DNA of 7,718 nt from Deltaproteobacteria bacterium (GTDB lineage Bacteria > SAR324 > NAC60-12). The stretch's first letter is position 1. The number at the start of each line of letters is the position of its first letter. Positions 1 through 6,926 of the stretch are shown piece after piece. The stretch is taken from assembly GCA_002707655.1 (NCBI GenBank), contig PANO01000023.1, positions 12,734 through 20,451 of the forward strand, read 5' to 3'. The notes beneath the pieces were generated by a model, which saw nothing but the letters and a program-made list of their open reading frames with translations, was not told the origin of the DNA and made no database searches. Both the position numbers and the translations under genes were made by a program.

Positions 1-1413
1 ACGATCATTGGTGTGGTTATCGGGGTGCTTCCCGGTCTGGGTGCTACCACTGGTGCCGCCTTGTTGCTGCCCTTCACACTCACCATGGATCCGGTGCATG
101 CCATCACGGTGCTGGCGACTATTTATGTGTCAGCGACCTTTGCCGGATCAATCACCGCTATTTTGATCAATACTCCGGGCACCTCGGCAGCGGCCGCAAC
201 AACCTTTGACGGGTTTCCGCTGGCACAACGAGGAGAAGCGGGTCGGGCTCTCGGAGTTGCGGTAGTGTCGAGTACAGTTGGCGGCGTCTTTTCCATCATA
301 GTTCTTTGTATTGCTGCCCCCTTGCTTGCACGAGTCGCCTATCAGTTTCGCCCTCCGGAATATTTTGCATTGACCCTCTTCGGACTTTCGATGCTGGCGA
401 GTATCAGCTCCGGGGGTGCGGTTAAGAACCTCATCGGCGGTGTTTTCGGAGTTTGGTTGGCAACGATCGGGGCAGAGCGGGCGACCGGTATCGAGAGGTT
501 CCTGTTTGGTAACTACGAGTTATATGAAGGCTTGTCTTTTGTCCCGGTCTTCATTGGCTTGTTTGCGATGTCCGAACTGCTGGTGCAGTCCAAACGCGGT
601 AATCGAATTGCGAATGCAATCGGCATGAACGCAGTCAAGCTTCCCAGCAAGGAGGATTATAAAAAAATCTGGAAGACCATCCTGCGGTCTTGTGGAATTG
701 GCACATTCATTGGGATTCTGCCGGCAGAAGGCGCGACTGTGGCCTCCATGATCGGATATTCCGAAGCACGCCGCTGGTCCAAGAACAAGGAGGAATTCGG
801 CAAAGGTGCCATTGAAGGAATTGCAGGCGCTGAGGCCGCAAACAACGCAGCCACCGGCGGTGCCATGGTGCCCACGATGGTGCTCGGCATTCCGGGTAGC
901 GGAACCACAGCCATCATTTTGGTAGGACTGATGGTCCATGGCTTACGTCCGGGTCCGTATCTGTTCACCGAACAAGTGGACAAGGTCTATCAAATATTCG
1001 GGGCGATGCTGGTTGCCAATCTCATGTTCCTCGGCATGGGACTTTATGCTGCGAAATTTTTCGCACGCATCTCCCTGATTCCTGCGGCCATTTTGTGGCC
1101 TATCGTTTTCGCGTTGTCCGTCGTGGGTTCCTATTCCTTAAGTTCATCCTTGCTGGATGTCTGGATCGTTTTGATCTTTGGAGTGATCGGCTTCTTTGCT
1201 AGGCGGCACGGTTTTGCCGTCGCACCCATCGCGGTCGGATTGATCCTTGGTGAAATGGTTGAATCCAATTTGCAGAACTCTCTGAAAATGTTTGAGGGGA
1301 AGTGGTGGCTGATCTTTACCCAACCACTCGCGGTGCTGTTTCTGCTGCTGGCCTTCCTCGGACTCTGCGGTCCTGCGATTTATGGCTGGCTGACCCGGAA
1401 AAAAGCAAGTTGA
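1..1413 (+). CDS. Tripartite tricarboxylate transporter large permease, TctA family (5' partial)
   Basis: This is the large membrane subunit of a TTT-type secondary transporter, which moves di/tricarboxylates or related organic acids across the inner membrane with a small membrane subunit (TctB) and a periplasmic binding protein (TctC). The frame is open from base 1. The 470 visible residues begin inside the first conserved block (GVLPGLGATTGAALLLPF), so roughly 20-30 N-terminal residues are off the window; family members are about 500 residues long. Other hallmarks are NTPGTSAAAATTFDGFP near residues 57-73, the second-half repeat (GTFIGILPAEGATVASMIGYSEA) and NNAATGGAMVPTMVLGIPGSGTTA. Many hydrophobic segments follow to the C-terminus, which ends in a basic tail (TRKKAS). 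TctB and TctC genes would be expected upstream, outside the window. The next gene starts only 7 bases after the stop, which suggests cotranscription and a substrate handled by that enzyme. Family call is secure; substrate is unknown. Confidence 0.95.
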   Translation, partial: TIIGVVIGVLPGLGATTGAALLLPFTLTMDPVHAITVLATIYVSATFAGSITAILINTPGTSAAAATTFDGFPLAQRGEAGRALGVAVVSSTVGGVFSIIVLCIAAPLLARVAYQFRPPEYFALTLFGLSMLASISSGGAVKNLIGGVFGVWLATIGAERATGIERFLFGNYELYEGLSFVPVFIGLFAMSELLVQSKRGNRIANAIGMNAVKLPSKEDYKKIWKTILRSCGIGTFIGILPAEGATVASMIGYSEARRWSKNKEEFGKGAIEGIAGAEAANNAATGGAMVPTMVLGIPGSGTTAIILVGLMVHGLRPGPYLFTEQVDKVYQIFGAMLVANLMFLGMGLYAAKFFARISLIPAAILWPIVFALSVVGSYSLSSSLLDVWIVLIFGVIGFFARRHGFAVAPIAVGLILGEMVESNLQNSLKMFEGKWWLIFTQPLAVLFLLLAFLGLCGPAIYGWLTRKKAS

Positions 1414-1420
1414 GCGCTTC

Positions 1421-2542
1421 ATGAAGATCAGCAAAATCTCCGCAACTCCACTCCGCGTTCCCATCACCATTGATGTGTTGGGTTTGAATCGGGTGGTGCA
1501 TTTCAAAATCTGTTTGGTGGAAATTGAGACCACTTCCGGATGCGTTGGGTTTGGCATGACAGGCATCACCAATGAGGAGGTGGTTGCAGCGGCTATCAAC
1601 AAGGTCGTGGCTCCGGAACTGGTTGGCGATGACCCGATGGCCACTGAAAAAATCTGGGAGAAACTTTACTGGCTGCTTTCACCGCGTGGACAGACGGGGT
1701 ATGCGGCACATGCCATAGCTGCCATTGATGTCGCGCTTTGGGACATTAAGGGAAAAGTTTACAAGGAACCCGTGTGGCGATTGCTGGGTGGAGCGCGTGA
1801 ACGTGTTCCCGTTTATGCCACCTTCGGGTTTCCCTTTTTTGAGCGGGAGCAGTTGGGAGAGGCGGCAAAACTTTGGGTGGAGCGCGGGTTTACTGGCTTG
1901 AAAATGACGGTGAGTGATGGAGCAATCCGCAACAAGAATATACGGACCTTGGACGAGGTCCTTGCAGAAGACATCCAGCGGGTCCGGACTGTTCGAGAAG
2001 CCATTGGCCCTCAAATCAAGTTATACATCGACGCCAACTGCAACCTCGATCCCTTCCATGCCATCAAGCTGGCAAAGGCTTTGGAACCCTACGAGATCGC
2101 TTTTTTTGAAGAACCCATCACCCAAAACGATGTCCGGCAACTAGCAGAGATGCGACGACAGACGCGTATTCCTTTGGCATGTGGACAAAACGAAGGATTG
2201 GCCTATCGCTTCCGGGATCTGATGGTTGCCAACTCGGTGGACATCATCCAACCCAATGTTGTGATTTCGGGGGGATTCACCCAGTGCATCCGGATTGCGG
2301 GAATGGCCCAGGCTTTCAATGTCGGGATTGACAACGGCGGGGCTTGGCCTCATTTCAACATGCACCTCCATGCCGGATTGGCCCATGGCGGGATGGTTGA
2401 AATGCACTATCTGTCCGTGGAGTGCTGCCGTCAGGTGTTTGATGGACTGCCAGATCCGGAAGGGGAGTGGCTCACCTTGCCGAAAAAGCCGGGACTTGGA
2501 TTTGAAATCAATCAAGACGCGGTCAAGGAGTTTGCCTACTGA
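1421..2542 (+). CDS. Mandelate racemase/muconate lactonizing enzyme family protein (enolase superfamily)
   Basis: A 373-residue cytoplasmic protein of usual family length. The N-terminal capping domain spans about 1-125, with the conserved AIAAIDVALWDIKGK at 98-112 and LLGG at 121-124. The (beta/alpha)7-beta barrel follows. Family enzymes abstract a proton alpha to a carboxylate; they include sugar-acid dehydratases, racemases and cycloisomerases. Visible active-site elements are GLKMT (159-163), the metal ligand D204 in YIDAN, E230 in FFEEP, GQNEG at 255-259, D274 in DIIQPN, and DNGGAWPHFNMHLHAG (304-319) before GGMVEMHY. By eye alignment, the usual KxK pair reads K161-M-T163 and the usual third metal-binding Glu in 'GE' reads Q256. 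Its chemistry may therefore differ from the classic dehydratases. It follows the TctA permease by 7 bases, so it probably acts on the imported acid. The start is the first ATG with only a weak upstream GAG; the conserved N-terminal strand supports it. Exact activity is unassigned. Confidence 0.93.
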   Translation: MKISKISATPLRVPITIDVLGLNRVVHFKICLVEIETTSGCVGFGMTGITNEEVVAAAINKVVAPELVGDDPMATEKIWEKLYWLLSPRGQTGYAAHAIAAIDVALWDIKGKVYKEPVWRLLGGARERVPVYATFGFPFFEREQLGEAAKLWVERGFTGLKMTVSDGAIRNKNIRTLDEVLAEDIQRVRTVREAIGPQIKLYIDANCNLDPFHAIKLAKALEPYEIAFFEEPITQNDVRQLAEMRRQTRIPLACGQNEGLAYRFRDLMVANSVDIIQPNVVISGGFTQCIRIAGMAQAFNVGIDNGGAWPHFNMHLHAGLAHGGMVEMHYLSVECCRQVFDGLPDPEGEWLTLPKKPGLGFEINQDAVKEFAY

Positions 2543-2696
2543 AAGTCAGGAACCAGAGTCGAATAATGGAGCTGCTTCTGTGTTCTGTGTGATTCCAAAA
2601 TGTTGAATCTGAAGAAGCTAATTTTAGATTTTTGTAAAGCGTACAAGTTTGTCAATCATTTCCGGTTCTGCCAAACGGGAAGTTCCAATCCATACC

Positions 2697-3551
2697 ATGA
2701 AAGGTTTGATGAAAATGGAAACAAATCTTCGCTATCGCATCGGGGTTGATGTGGGTCGTCGGGTTTCTGCTGAAGAAGCCGTCAAATGGGCTGCCGAAAA
2801 CGAAGTTTATTATTTCGACATTCAAACGGACATTGCTCCAAACCGACTGGAGAGCTTTGATGAGGAACGTTGCAAGGGCATCCGAACCGTTTGTGACCAG
2901 CAGGGCTTGCATCTGGGCTTGCACACTCTTTCCGGAGTCAACATCGCAGAAATCTCCCCGTTTCTTCGTGATGCCACGGACGCCTACCTGCGAGCCTACA
3001 TTGATTTGGCAAAACGAATCGGTGCCGAGTGGATCGTGGTTCACGGCGGTTACCATTTCACGAGTTGCCGGAAAATGCGGATGCAGGCCAGCATTGACCG
3101 TCTGAAACGGGCGGTCGAGTATGCCGAAAAGCAAAATGTCCTGTTGTTGCTCGAAAACCTCAACGGTGAACCAGAACTGGCAGAAGTTCACTACATGCCG
3201 GATAACCTAGCAGACACCAAGTATTATTTTGCACAAATTCAATCCCCGAACCTGCGCTGGTCTTTCACCATCAACCACGCGCATTTTGACCCGATCGGCA
3301 TCGCGGGTTTTGTGGATGGGATGGACATGAGCCTTTGTGAAGAGGTACGGGTGGCGGACAACAACGGGGAGTACGAACTCCACATGCTGCCCGGAACGGG
3401 TACTGTGGATTTTGGAGACCTTTTCAAACGCATTGAAGCAAATGGGTTCACAGGGCACTACATGAACGGATTCGGTTCACTTCAGGACATGCTCACGGGT
3501 CGGGAGTACATGCTGGACCATGCTCGAGCAGCAGGGGTTGCCGGAGCTTGA
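2697..3551 (+). CDS. Sugar phosphate isomerase/epimerase-like TIM-barrel protein (AP endonuclease 2 / xylose isomerase-like)
   Basis: From the ATG chosen here this is a 284-residue TIM-barrel protein of the xylose isomerase-like superfamily, which isomerises or epimerises sugars and related compounds using a divalent metal. Visible motifs are GVDVG near the N-terminus (16-20), VVHGGYH (114-120), the metal ligand E153 in LLLENLNGE, NHAHFDP (193-199) in the position of the usual Asp/His ligand pair, and DNNGEYELHMLPGTGTVDF (221-239), which contains H229. The closing segment GFTGHYMNGFGS lacks the Glu usually found at the last barrel strand. The start is uncertain: in-frame ATGs lie at 2697, 2709 and 2715, and a TTG at 2649. 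A GAAAGG at 2699-2704 could serve 2709 or 2715, and GGGAAG at 2677-2682 could serve 2697. It lies 154 bases after the enolase-superfamily gene on the same strand, which fits a shared catabolic pathway. Substrate is unknown. Confidence 0.88.
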   Translation: MKGLMKMETNLRYRIGVDVGRRVSAEEAVKWAAENEVYYFDIQTDIAPNRLESFDEERCKGIRTVCDQQGLHLGLHTLSGVNIAEISPFLRDATDAYLRAYIDLAKRIGAEWIVVHGGYHFTSCRKMRMQASIDRLKRAVEYAEKQNVLLLLENLNGEPELAEVHYMPDNLADTKYYFAQIQSPNLRWSFTINHAHFDPIGIAGFVDGMDMSLCEEVRVADNNGEYELHMLPGTGTVDFGDLFKRIEANGFTGHYMNGFGSLQDMLTGREYMLDHARAAGVAGA

Positions 3552-3609
3552 AATAACGCAAATCCCGTAACAGACCAACCCTGAAGTTGTTCGCCCACGA
3601 ACTTGACGA

Positions 3610-4341
3610 TCACCCCAGCAGGTTTTCGCCGCCGTCGCAGAAAATGATCTGCCCGGTGAGGTGATCGTTGCTCAATAAAAAGCGTAGGGTGTCAATCACG
3701 GGTTCCGGACTGCCCGGGTGCAGGAGCGGGGTGCGCTGGGCTGCATGTTCAAGGTAAGCGTCCGCCTCGTCCGGTGGGGCGATAACGGGTCCGAGTGCGA
3801 TGCCGTTCACGCGAATTTCCGGGGCAAACTCCACAGCCGCCATCGTGGTCAGCGCGGCAAGTGCTTTTTTGGCGAGGGTGTAGGCCGCGTACTGGTGCTT
3901 GCGGTGACTGGTGATGCGGGTGTCGAGCAGGTTGATGATGTGGCCCTGCGGAACATGATTTCGGAAATCCCGGCTCAGGAAGAAGGGCGCTTTGAAATTG
4001 ACATCGAACTGGCTTTGGAACAATTCGAGATCGGTCTCCGTGATGGTGCCGGGTGCATAGGTCGAGGCGTTGTTGACGAGCAACGCAAGCTTGGGATGCT
4101 CCTCGGCAACCTCCGGAACGAGGTCGGCAAGGTCGTCATCGTCCCGCAAATCCGCAGTGTGAATCGTGCATCGTTGTCCCAAATTGCAGATTTCCCCGCA
4201 GACGGTTTCGGCTTCAGCACGGGAGCGGTTACAGTGCAGGGCGATGTCCCAACCGTCTTCGGCGAGAGCGAGGCTCAGCAACCGCCCCAGCCGTTTTGCC
4301 CCGCCAGTGACAAGCGCCGTTCGGGAAGAGGGGGTGTTCAT
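3610..4341 (-). CDS. Short-chain dehydrogenase/reductase, pteridine reductase (FolM/PTR1)-like
   Basis: A 243-residue NAD(P)H-dependent Rossmann-fold oxidoreductase. The cofactor motif is TGGAKRLG (12-19), the TGxxxRxG form typical of pteridine reductases, rather than classic TGxxxGxG. NNAS is at 90-93. The catalytic region is INLLD (136-140) followed by Y154 and K158 in YTLAK. D140 stands where most SDRs have the catalytic Ser, as in PTR1/FolM, which reduce dihydro- or quinonoid pterins. The C-terminus [13 protein letters not shown] is the usual SDR ending. The start ATG overlaps the TGA of the upstream dehydrogenase gene (ATGA, 4338-4341), so translation is probably coupled; a GAGG lies 13 bases upstream of it. 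The link to acyl-CoA oxidation is not obvious. It may be a housekeeping pterin reductase or an SDR with another substrate. SDR membership is certain; pterin specificity is inferred from the motifs. Confidence 0.9.
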   Translation of the reverse strand: MNTPSSRTALVTGGAKRLGRLLSLALAEDGWDIALHCNRSRAEAETVCGEICNLGQRCTIHTADLRDDDDLADLVPEVAEEHPKLALLVNNASTYAPGTITETDLELFQSQFDVNFKAPFFLSRDFRNHVPQGHIINLLDTRITSHRKHQYAAYTLAKKALAALTTMAAVEFAPEIRVNGIALGPVIAPPDEADAYLEHAAQRTPLLHPGSPEPVIDTLRFLLSNDHLTGQIIFCDGGENLLG

Positions 4342-5504
4342 GTGGATTGGGTTTCCTCAAACAGCTCGCGGCCAATCAGCATCCGCCGGATTTCGTTGGT
4401 GCCTGCGCCAATGTCGAAAAGCTTGGCATCCCGGAGCAGTCGCCCGGTGGGGTAGTCGTTGATGTAGCCGTTGCCGCCCAACGCCTGAATCGCCTCCAGC
4501 GTGACCTTGACCGCACTCTCGGACACATAGAGCAGACAGGCAGCGGTGTCTCGGCGTGAGACTTCACCCTTCGCCGTGTTCTCGGCAATGCGATAGGCGA
4601 ATGCCCGGCTCGACTGGAGCGCAACGTACATGTCCGCGATCTTGCCCTGCATCAGCTCGAAGGTGCCGATGGGGCGGTCGAACTGCCAGCGCTCGTGGAT
4701 GTAGGGCAGCACCACGTCCAGCGCGGCTTGCATGACTCCAATCGGGCCTCCGGAAAGCACAAGCCGCTCATAGTTGAGACCGCTCATCAGCACGCACACG
4801 CCCTGATCGACTTCGCCCATCACATGCTCGTCCGGAATTTCGCAGTCCTTGAAAACGAGTTCGCAGGTGTTGGAACCACGCATCCCCAACTTGTCGAGCT
4901 TCTGGGCCGTCGAAAAACCCTTCATCCCCTTCTCAATCAGGAAGGTCGTCATCGCCCGCGAGCCGTGGTCCTTGCCGCGAGTGCGCATGTACACGACCAG
5001 CACATCGGCGTCCGGACCATTGGTGATCCACATCTTGCTACCGTTGGCAACCCAGCGGTCGCCGACCTTGTTGGCCTGACAGGCCATTGAGCCGACCACG
5101 TCCGAACCTGCCCCTGCTTCCGACATCGCTAGCGCCCCGACGAATTCTCCGGAGCAGAGCTTGGGAAGGTACTTGCGGCGTTGAGCCTCTGTGCCGTTGC
5201 GGAAAATCTGGTTGACGCACAAATTCGAGTGCGCCCCGTAGGACAATCCCACCGAGGCGGAGGCCCGCGAGATTTCCTCCACGGCCACCATGTGCGCCAG
5301 ATAACTCATTCCGGAGCCGCCGTACTCCTCCGGGATCGTTATGCCCAGCAGTCCGAGGTTGCCCAACTTCCGCCACAAGTGGGTGGGGAATTCATTGCTC
5401 CGGTCAATCTCAGCGGCGATGGGGGCGATTTCCTTGGCGGCAAACTCCCGCACCGTTTCGCGCAGCAAATCCACCTCTTCATTGAGTTGGGTGTCGAAAA
5501 TCAT
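4338..5504 (-). CDS. Acyl-CoA dehydrogenase, isovaleryl-CoA dehydrogenase type
   Basis: A 388-residue FAD flavoprotein that oxidises short branched acyl-CoA thioesters, most likely isovaleryl-CoA to 3-methylcrotonyl-CoA in leucine breakdown, passing electrons to ETF. Order of elements: N-terminal helical domain with [13 protein letters not shown]/substrate loop [12 protein letters not shown] (ending at D135); WITNG; C-terminal helical domain with [16 protein letters not shown] and [10 protein letters not shown]. The catalytic base is diagnostic: Glu lies at E246 in [13 protein letters not shown], as in isovaleryl-CoA dehydrogenases, while the position used by MCAD-type enzymes (YEGT) is Ala in GAGT. 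I chose the ATG at 5504, preceded by AAAGGA (3-base spacing). An in-frame GTG at 5516 would add four residues and has GGAAG 11 bases upstream. It is first in a two-gene operon with the SDR. The usual leucine-pathway partners (methylcrotonyl-CoA carboxylase, HMG-CoA lyase) are not in the window. Confidence 0.95.
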   Translation of the reverse strand: MIFDTQLNEEVDLLRETVREFAAKEIAPIAAEIDRSNEFPTHLWRKLGNLGLLGITIPEEYGGSGMSYLAHMVAVEEISRASASVGLSYGAHSNLCVNQIFRNGTEAQRRKYLPKLCSGEFVGALAMSEAGAGSDVVGSMACQANKVGDRWVANGSKMWITNGPDADVLVVYMRTRGKDHGSRAMTTFLIEKGMKGFSTAQKLDKLGMRGSNTCELVFKDCEIPDEHVMGEVDQGVCVLMSGLNYERLVLSGGPIGVMQAALDVVLPYIHERWQFDRPIGTFELMQGKIADMYVALQSSRAFAYRIAENTAKGEVSRRDTAACLLYVSESAVKVTLEAIQALGGNGYINDYPTGRLLRDAKLFDIGAGTNEIRRMLIGRELFEETQST

Positions 5505-5507
5505 GAG

Positions 5508-5513
5508 TCCTTT
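5508..5513 (-). promoter_or_regulatory. Candidate ribosome binding site for the acyl-CoA dehydrogenase
   Basis: On the minus strand AAAGGA lies three bases before the ATG at 5504. The match is good but the spacing is short. The competing GTG start at 5516 would bury this motif inside the gene, so it bears on start choice. Confidence 0.45.
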
Positions 5514-5547
5514 CACATTGGGTATATCTTCCAGAGGCGGGAAAACT

Positions 5548-5609
5548 CACCACAGAGCCGCAGAGAACACGGAGGAAAAACTCTCTGCGACCTCTGTGGC
5601 TCTGTGGTG
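5548..5609. repeat. Imperfect inverted repeat of the 'CACCACAGAG' intergenic type
   Basis: The left arm CACCACAGAGCCGCAGAG (5548-5565) pairs with CTCTGTGGCTCTGTGGTG at 5592-5609, with one mismatch in 18 bases. Between the arms lie further CAGAG/CTCTG-type words and an A-rich stretch (5575-5580). The transcript could fold into a long hairpin. From memory, repeats with this CCACAGAGNCACAGAG wording are scattered between genes in many Planctomycetota, Verrucomicrobiota and related genomes. It sits between the promoter side of the dehydrogenase gene and the broken DUF433 gene, with no transposase nearby. Confidence 0.8.
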
Positions 5610-5639
5610 CAAAATGCGACTATTCCCCCGGGCCATCCT

Positions 5640-5818
5640 TTAAGCCGCTGCGTATTCTAGGGCAGCTAAAATGTCTCCCTGTTCCAAATAAGGATAATCC
5701 GTGAGGATTTCCTCATGAGAAGCTCTGGCAGCAAGCAAGTCCAAGATGTCCTTGACCCGAATGCAGGCCTGCCCGCGCATTGCTCAGGATTCAGAGTGAT
5801 TCGGCTGAGTTGCGACAT
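5640..5818 (-). pseudogene. Frameshifted DUF433 (antitoxin-type) protein
   Basis: Two minus-strand frames together give a nearly complete DUF433 protein. The first frame, from an ATG at 5818 with GAGG four bases upstream, reads MSQLSRITLNPEQCAGRP. A different frame continues as IRVKDILDLLAARAS, then HEEILTDYPYLEQGDILAALEYAAA and a TAA at 5640-5642. The break is at about 5763-5768. Family members normally read GRPCIRGxRIRV here, so about 16 bases appear lost, which removes one of two IR-coding copies and shifts the frame. DUF433 proteins are small DNA-binding-like proteins, usually encoded just before a PIN-like (DUF5615) toxin. No such partner follows; the next sequence is the inverted repeat and then the dehydrogenase gene. 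A remnant of a toxin-antitoxin-like pair is likely. A sequencing error cannot explain the missing residues. Confidence 0.8.
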
Positions 5819-5970
5819 AAGACCTCGATTGATGGTGACGGTTCCAGTGAGTGAATGATTGTAGCAGACCTGCCGAATTTCAGAAACCTGTAGAAGTGTG
5901 GACGGACGAGATTGGGTCGTGCCTGAATTGGACAAATGCGCTAAACTGAATGGAGTTGCACATCATTTCC

Positions 5971-5975
5971 GAGGG
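5971..5975 (+). promoter_or_regulatory. Ribosome binding site of the EI24-like gene
   Basis: GAGGG lies eight bases before the ATG at 5984, a standard spacing. This fixes the start there and argues against the internal ATG at 5996. Confidence 0.7.
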
Positions 5976-5983
5976 ATAGAGCC

Positions 5984-6748
5984 ATGCAGAATTCTATGAT
6001 CCAAGCCGCCGAGCAAGTGCGAGGAGTCCACGCGTTGTCTGTGTTGCGAGCCGGACGGCAGGCGTTGTCTGAAATCACAGGATTGCGCGGTCAGATGGTC
6101 CGAGGACTTCTGATCAACTATGCGATCTTTGTGCTCGCGGTACTCGTGTTGAACGGGCTTTTCTATTTCTATGCCCTTGCGCCGTTCATCGGCTGGGCGT
6201 TCGGCGGCGGCGAGGGCTTGCTTGCCGCAACCGGAACCGTGATTTTGTGGTTGCTTCAACTCACGGCGGCGGCGGTCTTCGCCATGGTCGCCCTGCGTTT
6301 TTCAATCGAACTCGCCTCGCTCTGGCATCAAAGCCTCGTGGTCCGGGTGGTCCGGCATTTCCGGGAAATCGAGGAGCCACACTTTTCCCTCGAAGCATGG
6401 TGGGACGGCATGAAGGCCGCTCTGTGGGAAGCCCTCAAGTCCTGTGTGTTTCCGCTGCTCCTGCTGTTGCTCGGGTTGATTCCTCTGCTTGGCGTGGTGT
6501 TGGTGATGGTGGTGCAAGCCCACTGGATGGGGCGGGATGTGGTGAATGTGTACCTCGACGAGTTGAGGGATCTGGACGAAGTTGCCGCATTGCGAAAGTC
6601 GTGGCGCTGGATGTCGTTGCGCTTGGGCTGGCTACCGATGGGACTCGCCTTTGTACCGTTGTTTGGCTGGCTGCTCCTGCCCTTTGTCCTCACCTGCGAG
6701 GTGATTGGCTTCACTTACCAAGTCGAATCTTCCCGTGCTTCCAAGTGA
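5984..6748 (+). CDS. EI24 domain (CysZ-like) integral membrane protein
   Basis: A 254-residue inner-membrane protein. A polar N-terminal stretch of about 40 residues (…VLRAGRQALSEITGLRG) is followed by hydrophobic segments at about 42-66, 78-104, 154-178 and 212-244; the last could be one long or two short helices. The layout and the block PLLGVVLVMVVQAHWMGRDVVNVYLDEL, then SLRLGWLPMGLAFVPLFGWLLLPFVL, resemble the EI24/CysZ family (Pfam EI24), whose best-known member CysZ imports sulfate. No sulfate-assimilation genes are nearby, so the substrate is open and 'EI24 domain protein' is the safe name. It appears to be a single-gene unit, divergent from the DUF433 remnant, with a good ribosome binding site. 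I see no clear promoter or intrinsic terminator. Family assignment rests on recognition of the domain pattern and is good but not certain. Confidence 0.78.
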   Translation: MQNSMIQAAEQVRGVHALSVLRAGRQALSEITGLRGQMVRGLLINYAIFVLAVLVLNGLFYFYALAPFIGWAFGGGEGLLAATGTVILWLLQLTAAAVFAMVALRFSIELASLWHQSLVVRVVRHFREIEEPHFSLEAWWDGMKAALWEALKSCVFPLLLLLLGLIPLLGVVLVMVVQAHWMGRDVVNVYLDELRDLDEVAALRKSWRWMSLRLGWLPMGLAFVPLFGWLLLPFVLTCEVIGFTYQVESSRASK

Positions 6749-6834
6749 GGAATGAGTGTACCGTTGGGCTATTTTACGCAAGGGATTGATGACGAGATTT
6801 GAAGTATCTAGTGCTTGGCCGAAAAAAGTATTTC

Positions 6835-6862
6835 ATCAGTTATATCAATATGATATACTGAT
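6835..6862. promoter_or_regulatory. AT-rich dyad, possible operator
   Basis: ATCAGT-T-ATATCA, a three-base centre ATA, then TGATATACTGAT. The two 12-base arms are fully complementary apart from one unpaired T (6841). It lies 8 to 35 bases upstream of the small ATG frame at 6870. It has no T-run after it, so it does not look like an intrinsic terminator. A dimeric regulator site is the simplest reading, but its target is unknown. Confidence 0.5.
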
Positions 6863-6869
6863 ATTTGTG

Positions 6870-6926
6870 ATGCGAAGATTAGAACAATTCCGAGTGTATG
6901 CCACCTCGCAGCAGGGTCAATCGTGA
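6870..6926 (+). other. Short ORF (18 codons), possibly the 5' stub of a gene cut by the adjacent element
   Basis: ATG-initiated frame encoding MRRLEQFRVYATSQQGQS. Its TGA is formed by the first three bases of the inverted repeat at 6924. The sequence loosely resembles the first residues of a LysR-type regulator (L..F ... QQG.S), which would also suit the dyad just upstream. Eighteen residues are too few to establish this. No ribosome binding site is evident, and no continuation is found beyond the element. It could be chance. Confidence 0.2.

Noticed and set aside
520..983. Minus-strand ORFs inside the TctA gene
   Set aside because: Antisense shadows of a conserved membrane protein; Cys/His/Ser-rich translations without domains.
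1144..1644. 166-codon minus-strand ORF spanning the TctA/enolase-superfamily junction
   Set aside because: Crosses two clear plus-strand genes and shows no domain.
2543..2696. Promoter in the gap before the isomerase gene
   Set aside because: AT-rich words are present (around 2600-2650), but no -35/-10 pair with proper spacing stands out.
3584..3604. Small hairpin (GTTCG / CGAAC) between the convergent genes as a terminator
   Set aside because: Only five pairs and no T-run on either strand; too weak to call.
3718..4455. 245-codon plus-strand ORF opposite the SDR
   Set aside because: It lies antisense to the well-supported SDR and the dehydrogenase 3' end; its translation has no recognisable domain and is explained by codon bias of the true frame.
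5181..5660. 159-codon plus-strand ORF running through the intergenic repeat
   Set aside because: Its first two thirds are antisense to the dehydrogenase and its end is the translated inverted repeat, a known type of spurious prediction.
6815..6860. Sigma70 promoter overlapping the dyad
   Set aside because: TATACT at 6854-6859 resembles a -10 box, but no good -35 lies 16-18 bases upstream.
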